From the NCBI GenBank assembly GCA_937925645.1, contig CALAMB010000297.1, forward strand, positions 1 through 43,464: a stretch of 43,464 bases of DNA. Reading direction: 5' to 3'. The number at the start of each line of letters is the position of its first letter. Position 1 is the first letter of the stretch. The translations under genes were made by a program, and so were the position numbers. A model generated the notes under the pieces. It made no database searches and was not told where the DNA came from. It saw only the letters and a list, made by a program, of their open reading frames with translations. The stretch comes from an uncultured Acidobacteriota bacterium (GTDB lineage: Bacteria; Acidobacteriota; JAAYUB01). Shown piece after piece: positions 22,164 through 29,550 of the stretch.

Positions 22164-23416
22164 GACGTCTCTCCGGCGGCCAGCGCCACGGCCGCGACCG
22201 CGTCGGTCCAGCCCCGGACGCCGAGGAGCAGGGTCCGCGGCGCCGCACCCGGCCCGGCAGCGGCCAGGGGGAGCCGGGGGGCGGCGTCCGCACCCGCACC
22301 GTCGGGCCAGGCGGCCGGCACGCAACCGGTGCGGATGATCTCGACGGCCAGCGCCGCGTCCGCCGCCAGGGCGGCGGGGCCGAGGTGGCCCAGGCGGCCC
22401 TTGAAGGCGGCGACGGGCGGCGCGGCGTCCGGCCGGGGCCAGAGCCGGCGGTAGGCGGCCGCTTCGTCGGCGTCGCGCGCGGTCGCGCCTTCGCCATGGG
22501 GGATCCACAAGTCGACCGCCAGGGAGCCGCCCGCGCCGGCTGTCAACGCCTGTTCAGCGGCGCGGACCACGGCGGACTCGCCGCCGGCGCAACCCCAGCC
22601 GGCCACGACGGCCAGGATCTTCGCCCCGCGGGCCCGGGCGGCCGTCTCCTGTTCCAGCACCAGCACCGCCGCCCCCTCGCCGGGGATGACGCCGCCGGAG
22701 ACGGGGTGAAACGGCCGGCACGCCGGCTCCGGCCCGTCGCCCGGGCAGAGCGAGGCCTGGCGGTGCCAGCGCGCCAGCCCCAGCGGCGTGACCGCCTCGG
22801 CCGCTCCGCCGGCCAGCGCAACGGCGGCGCGGCCGGCGCTGACGACGTCGGCCGCCTCGATGAGCGCGGCGGCTCCGGCGTCGGCGCCGGAGGCGAACAC
22901 CGCGTTCTCGCCGCGGATGCCCAGGCAGGTGGCGGCCATGCAGAACCCCACGTTGTTCAGGATGGCCAGCGGCCACAGCGGATAGATCTCGCGGTAGGCG
23001 TCGGCGTAGAAGCGGTCGGGATCGAAGGCGCCGTCGGGACCGCGGGACCGGGCCGCGGCGGCCCGCAAGTCGTCCGGCAGCGGATCGATCATGCCCAGGG
23101 CGGCAAAGCAGCCGACGTCCGTGCCGTCGGCGAAGGCGGCCGGCAGTCCCGCTTCGGCCAGAGCGGCGCGAGCCGCCTGCAGGAACCAGAGATTGCTCCG
23201 GCCCATGATGTAGGCGTCCCGGGGCGACACGCCCAGGGCGCCCGCGTCGGGGGCCGCGGCCTGGGCGGCGCGTCGGCAGGCGAAGCCGCGCGCGTCGAAG
23301 CCGGTCACGGGCGCCGCGCCCGAGCGGTCCCCGCCCAACGCGGTCCACGTGGCGGCCCGGTCGCCGCCCAGGGCGGTGACGAGGCCGGCGCCGGTGATGA
23401 CTACGCGCTCACTCAT
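22160..23416 (-). CDS. Ketosynthase-fold protein lacking the catalytic Cys (chain-length-factor-like)
   Basis: A 418-residue member of the FabF fold, strongly diverged. The N terminus VVITGAGLVTALGG and the end of the fold are kept, as are His307 (IPHGEGAT) and Lys339/His344 (FKGRLGHLGPAA). The nucleophile loop reads FASGADAGAAALIEAADVV; an ungapped alignment to the active KS puts Ala178 in place of Cys, and no Cys lies within ten residues downstream. The FGFGGxN motif near the C terminus is also missing. Directly downstream of, and overlapping by 8 nt, the active KS at 23409, so a KS-CLF pair is likely. Very Ala-rich, in line with relaxed constraint. Confidence 0.87.
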   Translation of the reverse strand: MSERVVITGAGLVTALGGDRAATWTALGGDRSGAAPVTGFDARGFACRRAAQAAAPDAGALGVSPRDAYIMGRSNLWFLQAARAALAEAGLPAAFADGTDVGCFAALGMIDPLPDDLRAAAARSRGPDGAFDPDRFYADAYREIYPLWPLAILNNVGFCMAATCLGIRGENAVFASGADAGAAALIEAADVVSAGRAAVALAGGAAEAVTPLGLARWHRQASLCPGDGPEPACRPFHPVSGGVIPGEGAAVLVLEQETAARARGAKILAVVAGWGCAGGESAVVRAAEQALTAGAGGSLAVDLWIPHGEGATARDADEAAAYRRLWPRPDAAPPVAAFKGRLGHLGPAALAADAALAVEIIRTGCVPAAWPDGAGADAAPRLPLAAAGPGAAPRTLLLGVRGWTDAVAAVALAAGETS

Positions 23417-24725
23417 CCCACCGCCCCAGACAGAGGCAGGCGTTCTGCCCGCCGAAGCCGAAAGAGTTGGACAGGACCACCCGGTGCGCCCGGTTGCGGG
23501 CGGCGTTGGGCACGTAGTCCAGATCGCACTTGGGGTCGGGGAATTCGTAATTGATCGTGGGGAGGAGCACGCCGCGCCGCATCCCCTCCAGCGACAGGAT
23601 GCACTCGATGGCGCCGGCGGCGGCGATGGTGTGGCCCAGCATCGACTTGTTGGAGCTGACCGCGACGTTCCGGGCGTGGTCGCCCAGCACCGCCTTGATG
23701 GCGCGGGTCTCGGTGACGTCGTTCTGCTGGGTGGATGTGCCGTGGGCGTTGACGTACTCCACCGCTTCGGGCGTCAGGCCGGCGTCGGCCAGGGCGCCGC
23801 GCATGGCCAGCACGGCCCCCTCGCCGGCCGGATGGGTGTCGGTGATCCGATAGGCGTCGGCCGAGTCGCCGTAGCCCAGCACTTCGCCGAAGATCGCCGC
23901 GCCCCGGGCGCGGGCGTGGTCCAGCTCTTCGAGCACGACGACGCCGGCGCCTTCCGACATGACGAACCCGCAGCGCTTCCGGTCGAAGGGCCGCGAGGCG
24001 CGCTCCGGCGCGGCGAACCGTTCGGCCATGGCCTTGAGCAGGGTGAAGCCGAGCACGCCGACGAAATCGATGGCGGATTCGGCGCCGCCCGCGAGCATCG
24101 CGTCGCAGCGCCCGTCGCGGATGAGGCGCGTGCCCTCGCCGATGGCCTGGGCCCCGGCGGCGCACGCCGACACGAGGGCCAGGTTCGGCCCGCCGGCGCC
24201 GTACCGCGCCGCCAGGGTCACCGGGGCCAGATCGGGCTTCCGCCGGTAGAACTGGAAGTAGTCGTAGCCGCCGCTCCGGGCCATGGCCGCGGTGTCCCAG
24301 CGTCCCTGTCCGTCGGTGAAGCGGTGGAGAAACATGGCGGCGTCCACGGACGGGTTTTCGCCGTGGGCGCCCACGGCGACCCCGAGCCGCGTCCGGTCCG
24401 GCAGGGCGTCCAGGCGGGCCTGGGCCGCCGCCTCGGCGGCCGCGGTCAGGAGGAGGCGGGTGCACAGGGCGAGCTGCGGCCGGTGGCGACGGGCGAAGCC
24501 GCCGTCCTGGTCGTCGAGCCAGGCGTCGGGAATCTGACCACCGATGGTATACGGCAGACCGCGGGCATCGAACCGGGTCAGGTACCCGACGCCCGACTCG
24601 CCCGCGAGGGCGCGGGCGAACGTTTCGGCGGTGGTGCGACCCAGCGGCGTGATCATGCCGCAGCCGGTCACCACCACCCGGCGCCGCGGCGGCTGAGAGT
24701 CCGTGGCTGCGGGCGGACGGGACAT
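23409..24725 (-). CDS. Beta-ketoacyl-ACP synthase (FabF type), active-site complete
   Basis: A 438-residue condensing enzyme with Cys188 in LVSACAAGAQAIGEG, His328 in NAHGTSTQQND, Lys360/His365 in SSNKSMLGHTIAAAG and LSNSFGFGGQNACL near the C terminus, as in FabF. About 15 extra residues precede the usual start (VVVTGCGMITPLG). It starts 7 nt after the ACP gene and overlaps the Cys-less KS-like gene by 8 nt. By analogy with aryl polyene and type II polyketide systems it would be the catalytic half of a KS-CLF pair; this is inference from order and motifs. Confidence 0.94.
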   Translation of the reverse strand: MSRPPAATDSQPPRRRVVVTGCGMITPLGRTTAETFARALAGESGVGYLTRFDARGLPYTIGGQIPDAWLDDQDGGFARRHRPQLALCTRLLLTAAAEAAAQARLDALPDRTRLGVAVGAHGENPSVDAAMFLHRFTDGQGRWDTAAMARSGGYDYFQFYRRKPDLAPVTLAARYGAGGPNLALVSACAAGAQAIGEGTRLIRDGRCDAMLAGGAESAIDFVGVLGFTLLKAMAERFAAPERASRPFDRKRCGFVMSEGAGVVVLEELDHARARGAAIFGEVLGYGDSADAYRITDTHPAGEGAVLAMRGALADAGLTPEAVEYVNAHGTSTQQNDVTETRAIKAVLGDHARNVAVSSNKSMLGHTIAAAGAIECILSLEGMRRGVLLPTINYEFPDPKCDLDYVPNAARNRAHRVVLSNSFGFGGQNACLCLGRWDE

Positions 24726-24732
24726 ACGCCCT

Positions 24733-25299
24733 CTACGCGGAGAACAGATTGCGTTCGGCCTGGACCTCGGTGAGCCACTGCCGGATCAGCTCGTCGCCGT
24801 TGGTGTACACGCCCGGCGCGCCGCAGGCGCCGCAGACGATGCGGCGGCCCTCGCCGTTCTTCCAGGCGGAGGCGCCGCAGGCGCATTGTTCCGGCAGGGT
24901 GTTCAGGATGCCCAGCACGGCTTCGGACATGGAGTTTACCGTGATGAGTCCCGACACCTGGTCCACGTCCAGGCCGGCGGACAGGTCGGGCAGGCGGTCC
25001 GGGTTGTACCGGCTCTTCAGCAGCTCGAGGGCCTGGGGCGTGAGGCGCCCGTCCGCGTCGATTGCGCTCCCCTCGCCGAACAGGTCCTCGGCGTGCTCCA
25101 GGAAGAAATGACGGGCCATTTTGACGCCGAAGGTCTGTTCGAGCCGGTAGTCGATATCCAGAAAATCGAGCGATTCGAGGCCGAGGTCCTGCACGAAGGA
25201 ATGCTCCGGCCGGATGGTGGCGGCGTCGATGCGCAGGGTTTCGGCGGCGGCCTGTTTCACCGCCTCCACAACGTCCGCTTGGCTGATCAACTGTTGCAT
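24733..25299 (-). CDS. Acyl carrier protein fused to a C-terminal zinc ribbon
   Basis: A 188-residue protein, more than twice the normal ACP length. Residues 5-80 form an ACP: DLGLESLDFLDIDYRLEQ has the phosphopantetheine Ser43 in a D-L-G-x-x-S-L context. Residues 95-135 are helical (VSGLITVNSMSEAVLGIL). Residues 139-159 carry Cys139-x-Cys141 and Cys156-x-x-Cys159, a four-Cys zinc-ribbon pattern, followed by VYTNGDELIRQWL. The ribbon is not part of ordinary ACPs. AAGGAG at 25316-25311 supports the ATG. It follows the reductase gene after 83 nt and precedes the KS by 7 nt, so it is the carrier for this assembly line. Confidence 0.9.
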   Translation of the reverse strand: MQQLISQADVVEAVKQAAAETLRIDAATIRPEHSFVQDLGLESLDFLDIDYRLEQTFGVKMARHFFLEHAEDLFGEGSAIDADGRLTPQALELLKSRYNPDRLPDLSAGLDVDQVSGLITVNSMSEAVLGILNTLPEQCACGASAWKNGEGRRIVCGACGAPGVYTNGDELIRQWLTEVQAERNLFSA

Positions 25300-25382
25300 G
25301 GGTCTATCTGCTCCTTAAACATTTTGCCGGCAATTGGCCGTTGGACCATATCAGAATTCGACGGGGCGACGGCGCCGCGGGT

Positions 25383-26138
25383 TCAGAAGCGCAGCCGGTT
25401 ACCCAGGCCCCGGTCCACCACCAAGGTCTGACCGCGCACGCCGCGCGACTCCGGCGCGCAGAGGAACAGCACGGCGTCGGCGATCTCCTCCGGGGCGACG
25501 CACAGCTCGTCGGGGAGGCGGTCCAGGCCGTCCCACACCTGGCGCAGCACCTTGAACGCGTCGGTCCGGACGATCCCGCCGCAGACCGCGTTGGCGTTGA
25601 CGCCCCGCGGCCGCAGGCTTTCGGCCCAGTGCCGCACCGCCGCCTCCATGGCCGCCTTCATGGCGCCGAGCGGGTACTCCGGGGCGTAGAACCGGCTCCC
25701 CAGGCTGGAAATGAACACCACCCGGCCGCCCGACGCCTCGAGCAGCGGCAGCGCCTCGCGCAGGCAGCGGACCTGGCCGACGAAGTTGGTCTCCACCAGG
25801 TCGCGCAGCTCCCGGTCCAGCAGGCGCTCCATGGGCTTGAACGGCGCGCGGGCGGCGTTGAGCACCAGGTGGTCCAGCCGGCCGAAGCGCTCGCGGACCG
25901 CCGCCATCAGGGTGCGGACGGCCTCCCGGTCGGCGATATCGGCGGGGACCACCAGCGCCTGCCGGCCCAGCGCCTCGATCTCGGTGGCGAGCTCCCGGGC
26001 TCTGGCCTCCGAGGTGCCGCCCGTGGCGCGGTGGTTGATCACCACTTCGGCGCCGGCCCGGGCAAACGCCCGCGCGATAGCGGCACCGATGCCGCGGGAA
26101 CTGCCGGTGACGAGGGTGACGGTGTTGTTGAAGTTCAT
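25383..26138 (-). CDS. Short-chain dehydrogenase, FabL-like (putative enoyl-ACP reductase)
   Basis: A 251-residue SDR. Seen: LVTGSSRGIGAAIA (9-22), LNAARAPFKP (93-102), ISSLGSRFYAPEYPLGAMKA in the active-site region, and NANAVCGGIVRTDA. The catalytic Lys161 is preceded by Tyr155 (Tyr-x5-Lys) and Tyr151, with no Tyr at the ordinary YxxxK position. Wide Tyr-Lys spacing plus GVSKAALEAL-like and RGQTLVVD-like stretches are features of FabL-type enoyl-ACP reductases (Tyr-x6-Lys). The start at 26138 is preferred: an in-frame ATG at 26183 lies inside the -10 box of the promoter. First gene of the operon; would complete the KS-KR-DH-ER cycle. Confidence 0.82.
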   Translation of the reverse strand: MNFNNTVTLVTGSSRGIGAAIARAFARAGAEVVINHRATGGTSEARARELATEIEALGRQALVVPADIADREAVRTLMAAVRERFGRLDHLVLNAARAPFKPMERLLDRELRDLVETNFVGQVRCLREALPLLEASGGRVVFISSLGSRFYAPEYPLGAMKAAMEAAVRHWAESLRPRGVNANAVCGGIVRTDAFKVLRQVWDGLDRLPDELCVAPEEIADAVLFLCAPESRGVRGQTLVVDRGLGNRLRF

Positions 26139-26181
26139 GTCGTTGTCGCTTGAAAGGGCCACTGTTGCCGCGTAACTGGGC

Positions 26182-26211
26182 ATTCTAGCGGTGAAGGCAT
26201 GGGTCGGTCAA
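26182..26211 (-). promoter_or_regulatory. Sigma-70 promoter of the acyl-assembly operon
   Basis: On the minus strand: TTGACC (26211-26206), an 18-bp spacer, TAGAAT (26187-26182). Each hexamer differs from consensus by one base. The predicted start near 26175 gives a leader of about 37 nt to the ATG at 26138. Confidence 0.7.
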
Positions 26212-26217
26212 GACCGA
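26204..26217. promoter_or_regulatory. Palindrome overlapping the -35 (candidate operator)
   Basis: TCGGTC-AA-GACCGA, a perfect 6-2-6 inverted repeat, covers the -35 hexamer of the operon promoter. A repressor bound here would block RNA polymerase. No matching regulator is encoded next to it. Confidence 0.4.
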
Positions 26218-26385
26218 TGTTGCCGGCTTGTGAATGGTTGCCGGTTGAGCGGTCTGTTCCGCTTGTCCGATCCGTCCGCACGGTTTCGATCGTCATCGCC
26301 CTCCCGCCGATTTGAGGCCTGTTGATGCGGCATCACCCTGTGTTACCATGTAGACCGTGAATGTTAGCACTGGAGGAGGTCTCCG

Positions 26386-27216
26386 ATGTCCCGTACCCGG
26401 TCGTTACTGGTCCTGATCGTTGTTGCGTGTTGTGTGTGCGGTGCCCATGCCCAGGAGGCGGATGTGAAAGGCAGCGCGGACCATCCGTTCCTGACCCGCA
26501 TGCAGAACATGTACATCACGGTTTATAAAATGTCGGAGTTTGACCAGTTCGCCTTCAAAACCGGTCCGAAAGCCACCGCGGCCGTGGAGGGGAAGCGCTT
26601 CGAGATCCGGTACGTGACCAAGGCCGGTTTTGTGCCCCCGACGCCGGTGGCGATCATCCGCAACCACCAGCAGGCCGTCGCCCGGATCGGCGGAACCACG
26701 GTGTACGAAGATCAGCGCTATACCACCCTGAAGTTGGCCAAGGACGGCAAGGAGATCTGGGTGCAGGTGGACACGGCCTGGGGCAAAGGGTATTTTCTGA
26801 CCATCGTCGAGAAGCAGGCCATGGTCCAGGAGGTGGTGGCCAACGCCGATATGTTCAAGGCGGGCCTGAAGACGGCCGGCCATGTGGAGATTCCCGGCAT
26901 CTTCTTCGATACCGGCAAATCGATTTTAAAGCCCGAGTCGGACACCGCCGTGGCGGAAGTCGCCAAGCTGCTCCAGGCCGATCCGGCGCTCAAGGTTTAC
27001 GTGGTCGGGCATACCGACAGCGTCGCGGCGCTGGACCTGAACATGAAGCTGTCGCAGGCGCGTGCTGAGGCGGTGGTCCAGGTGCTGGTGACCAAACACG
27101 GCCTCGCCGCCGGCCGGCTCGTCGCCAAGGGCGTCGGCCCGCTGTGCCCGGTAGCCAGCAACGACACCGAGGAAGGCCGGGCCAAAAACCGCCGCGTGGA
27201 ACTGGTGAAGCAGTAG
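26386..27216 (+). CDS. OmpA-family envelope protein
   Basis: A 276-residue exported protein with a signal peptide (about 1-22, ending GAHAQ). Residues 30-160 (DHPFLTRMQNMYITVYKMSEFDQFAF in parts; RFEIRYVTKAG; WVQVDTAWGKGYFLTIVEK) look like the DUF4892-type N-terminal domain seen before OmpA domains. Residues 170-276 are an OmpA C-terminal peptidoglycan-binding domain: GIFFDTGKSILKPES, VVGHTDSVAALDLNMKLSQA, GVGPLCPVASNDTEEGRAKN, RRVELV. It probably ties an outer-membrane or periplasmic element to peptidoglycan. GGAGGAGG at 26372-26379 gives a strong ribosome site. Divergent from the acyl-assembly operon. Confidence 0.92.
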   Translation: MSRTRSLLVLIVVACCVCGAHAQEADVKGSADHPFLTRMQNMYITVYKMSEFDQFAFKTGPKATAAVEGKRFEIRYVTKAGFVPPTPVAIIRNHQQAVARIGGTTVYEDQRYTTLKLAKDGKEIWVQVDTAWGKGYFLTIVEKQAMVQEVVANADMFKAGLKTAGHVEIPGIFFDTGKSILKPESDTAVAEVAKLLQADPALKVYVVGHTDSVAALDLNMKLSQARAEAVVQVLVTKHGLAAGRLVAKGVGPLCPVASNDTEEGRAKNRRVELVKQ

Positions 27217-27225
27217 CCGGTCGGC

Positions 27226-27429
27226 TCGAGGGTCTTCCAGACGCGAGGCGCGAGCCTCGTTCCCGTGACGCGGACATCGGAATTCGGACATCGGAATTCG
27301 GACATCGGAAATCGGGCCTGGGACCTGGGTTCTGGGACCTGGGTTCTGGGTCCTGGATCACAGAACACAGATCCTAGTGCCCATTCACCTATTCACCCAT
27401 TCACCTATTCACCTATTCACCTATTCACC
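27226..27429 (-). repeat. Composite repeat, reverse copy
   Basis: In reverse orientation: GAGCCTCG-type part (27226-27265), CGGACATCGGAATT units (27275-27315), GGGACCTGGGTTCTGGG hairpin module (27318-27375), and an octamer array TATTCACC x6 (27382-27429). It fills the gap between the OmpA-family and DUF362 genes. Confidence 0.85.
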
Positions 27430-27436
27430 CTATAAT
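27408..27436 (+). promoter_or_regulatory. Sigma-70 promoter whose -35 lies in an octamer array
   Basis: A perfect TATAAT at 27431-27436 starts 2 nt after the octamer array. A 17-bp spacer upstream is TTCACC (27408-27413), a part of the repeated unit that matches TTGACA at four of six positions. The start point would be near 27443, 26 nt before the ATG at 27469. Confidence 0.55.
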
Positions 27437-27468
27437 TGAAATCGCCATTCCACTTCAAGGAGTGCCCT

Positions 27469-28434
27469 ATGACCCATCGATTCGATCGCCGGTCGCTGTT
27501 GCGGCGCGGACTCGGCTGGGGCGCCGGCGCCCTGCTCGCCGGCCGCTTCGGCCAGACGGCCCACGCCCTGGCCGGCGGCGCCGTGGAGCGGCTCACCCGG
27601 CCCGCCGATCGGCCCGACCTGGCCGTGGTCACGGGCGACGACTACGCCGCCGCCGCCGTCGAGGCGGTGCGGCTGCTGGGCGGCATGGCGCGGTACGTGC
27701 CCAAGGGCGCGCGCGTGGCCATCCTGCCCAACGCCCAGCGGAACAACCCGGGGGTGTACACCAGCCCGGCCATCGTCCGGGCGGTGGTCCGGATGTGCCG
27801 CGCGGCGGGCGCCCGCGAGGTGAGCTGTCTCACCTGGCTGCCGGAGAAAAACTGGCTCGACACGGGCCTGGCCGCCGCCGTTCGCGAGGAGGGGGCAAAG
27901 CTGGTGCTGGTGGACATGAGGGACCCGGCCCAGTTCCGACCGGTGCCGGTGCCGCGGGGCGTGGCCCTGAAGGAGGCGGCGATCATGAACGCCTACTTCG
28001 ACCACGACGTCCTCATCAATCTGCCCATCACGAAAGATCATGCCGGGAACAAATTCACCGGCACGCTGAAGAACCTCATGGGGTTGAATTCGCCGCCGAA
28101 CAACCGCACCTTCCACCGCGCCGACTGGCAGACGAATCCGGACGCCATCGCCCACCTGGAGCAGTGCATCGCCGACCTGAACACCGTGGTCACGCCCACC
28201 CTCTGCCTCGTGGACGCCACCGAGTTCATCACCACCAACGGCCCGTTCGGCCCCGGCGAACTGCTCAAGCGGCGCCAGGTCGTCGCCGGCACGGACCGCG
28301 TGGCCATCGACAGCTACTGCTGTACCCTGTGGGGCCTTAAGCCCGGCGACATCATCGCCATCCGGCGCGCCGCCGCCCATGGATTGGGCGAGCCGGATCC
28401 CGCCCGGATCAAGCGCGCGGAGAAGACCCTCTGA
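27469..28434 (+). CDS. Tat-exported DUF362 protein
   Basis: A 321-residue protein. The start at 27469 has AAGGAG 6 nt upstream. The N terminus carries a twin-arginine signal (DRRSLLRRGLGWGAGALLAG), so it should be exported folded, perhaps with a cofactor. The DUF362 domain is visible: VRLLGGMARYVPKGARVAILPN, PAIVRAVVRMCRAAGAREV, INLPITKDHAGNKFTGTLKN, LMGLNSPPNNRTFH and DRVAIDSYCCTLWG near the end. Some DUF362 proteins carry Fe-S domains; none is seen here. Function unknown. The stop overlaps the start of the DUF6599 lipoprotein gene (TGATG), so the two are a translationally coupled pair. Confidence 0.9.
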   Translation: MTHRFDRRSLLRRGLGWGAGALLAGRFGQTAHALAGGAVERLTRPADRPDLAVVTGDDYAAAAVEAVRLLGGMARYVPKGARVAILPNAQRNNPGVYTSPAIVRAVVRMCRAAGAREVSCLTWLPEKNWLDTGLAAAVREEGAKLVLVDMRDPAQFRPVPVPRGVALKEAAIMNAYFDHDVLINLPITKDHAGNKFTGTLKNLMGLNSPPNNRTFHRADWQTNPDAIAHLEQCIADLNTVVTPTLCLVDATEFITTNGPFGPGELLKRRQVVAGTDRVAIDSYCCTLWGLKPGDIIAIRRAAAHGLGEPDPARIKRAEKTL

Positions 28435-29378
28435 TGCGCCGCCCCGCGACCGGCGCGGCCGCCGCCTGCGCGGCGGCCCTCCTCCTGGTCGCCGCGGCCT
28501 GTTCGGCGCCGCCCGCTCCGGCGCCTCCGCCGGAGACGGCGGGGGCGGCCCGGCTCCTGCCCGGCGGCGGCGCGGTGCCCGGCTGGGAGCCGGCGGACGA
28601 GATTCAGCGCTTTACCGGCGACGAACTGTTCCTCTTCATCGACGGCGGCGCCGACCTCTTCCTCGAGTACGGCTTCCGTGAGGTGGCGGTCCGCGCGTAC
28701 CGGGCTCCCGGCGGCGCCACGATCAACGTCGAAGTCTATGAAATGGCGGATCCGGCGGCGGCGTTCGGGGTGTACTCGGTCCGGTGCGGCGACACCGGCG
28801 ACGATGCGGCGGTCGGTTCGGCGGCCCGCCTGGCCGACTATTACCTGACCGTCTGGCAGGACCGCTACGTGGCCACGTTCACGGGTTTGAGCGAAACGCC
28901 CGCCGTCCGGGACGACCTCCTGGCGATCGGCCGGGCCGTCGCAGGCCGGATCACCGGTCGGGCGCCGCTTCCGGAACTCGCGGCGGCGCTTCCCGCCGCC
29001 GGGCGGCGGCCGCACAGCGTCCGGTATTTCCGCGGCCCCGTCGCCGCGGCCAACGTTCCCCTTGGCGAAGCGGCCGTCCCGTGGCAGGCGCCTGAGGCCG
29101 CCGCGGCGCGATATGGCGGGACGGGCGGCGCGGCTGCGACGGAAGTGGTCACGCTGTTCCTGTTCGCCTACGCCGATGCCGAGTCGGCGGAGAACGCCCT
29201 CAGCCGGGTGGCCGCCGCCTGCGGCGCCGTCGTGGACGCCTCCGGCATCCTGACCTTGACGACGAAAGAAAATCAACCGGGCCTGGCCGAACGCTGCGGC
29301 CGGCGCGTGGCCCTGGTCGTGGGCGGAGCTGAAGCCGGCCGAGCGGCCGTGTTGAAAGTAGCAAACGGTGAACGGTGA
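28434..29378 (+). CDS. DUF6599-type lipoprotein
   Basis: A 314-residue lipoprotein: signal with lipobox LLLVAAAC (Cys about 23), a Pro/Ala-rich linker, then the characteristic GDELFLFIDGGADLFLEYGF block (about 62-80), YEMADPAAAFGVYSV (about 102-116) and GRYVATFTGL-like core. I recognise this as the DUF6599 pattern; the molecular role is not known. It is coupled to the Tat-exported DUF362 gene by a 1-nt overlap, so both probably act at the same envelope site. The last residues (NGER) and TGA stop are encoded by an ACGGTGA tandem repeat at about 29364-29384. Confidence 0.85.
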   Translation: MRRPATGAAAACAAALLLVAAACSAPPAPAPPPETAGAARLLPGGGAVPGWEPADEIQRFTGDELFLFIDGGADLFLEYGFREVAVRAYRAPGGATINVEVYEMADPAAAFGVYSVRCGDTGDDAAVGSAARLADYYLTVWQDRYVATFTGLSETPAVRDDLLAIGRAVAGRITGRAPLPELAAALPAAGRRPHSVRYFRGPVAAANVPLGEAAVPWQAPEAAAARYGGTGGAAATEVVTLFLFAYADAESAENALSRVAAACGAVVDASGILTLTTKENQPGLAERCGRRVALVVGGAEAGRAAVLKVANGER

Positions 29379-29550
29379 ACGGTTGGGAAAGGGGAGTATT
29401 GAGCGGGACGTGTTGTTCTTGTGAGCCGCTGTCGCAACTCGGAGTGGCCATCGTTACCGCCGATGCAATCGCGACCGCTCTCGTGAATGCAATCGGCGAA
29501 TCGGATGGGGGACTGCGGGGGGAGTGCGGTCGGATGACTCGGGGGATGAA

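Noticed and set aside
22160..23416. Loss of the ketosynthase Cys due to frameshift or sequencing error
   Set aside because: The frame is open over the full 418 residues and downstream His/Lys motifs are in frame and in place.
25383..26183. Upstream ATG at 26183 for the FabL-like gene
   Set aside because: It lies inside the predicted -10 box and has no ribosome site; the SDR fold starts right after the ATG at 26138.
27382..27429. Possible CRISPR array (also 10097-10168, 16702-16749)
   Set aside because: Units are 8 bp in direct tandem with no spacers, and there is no cas gene.
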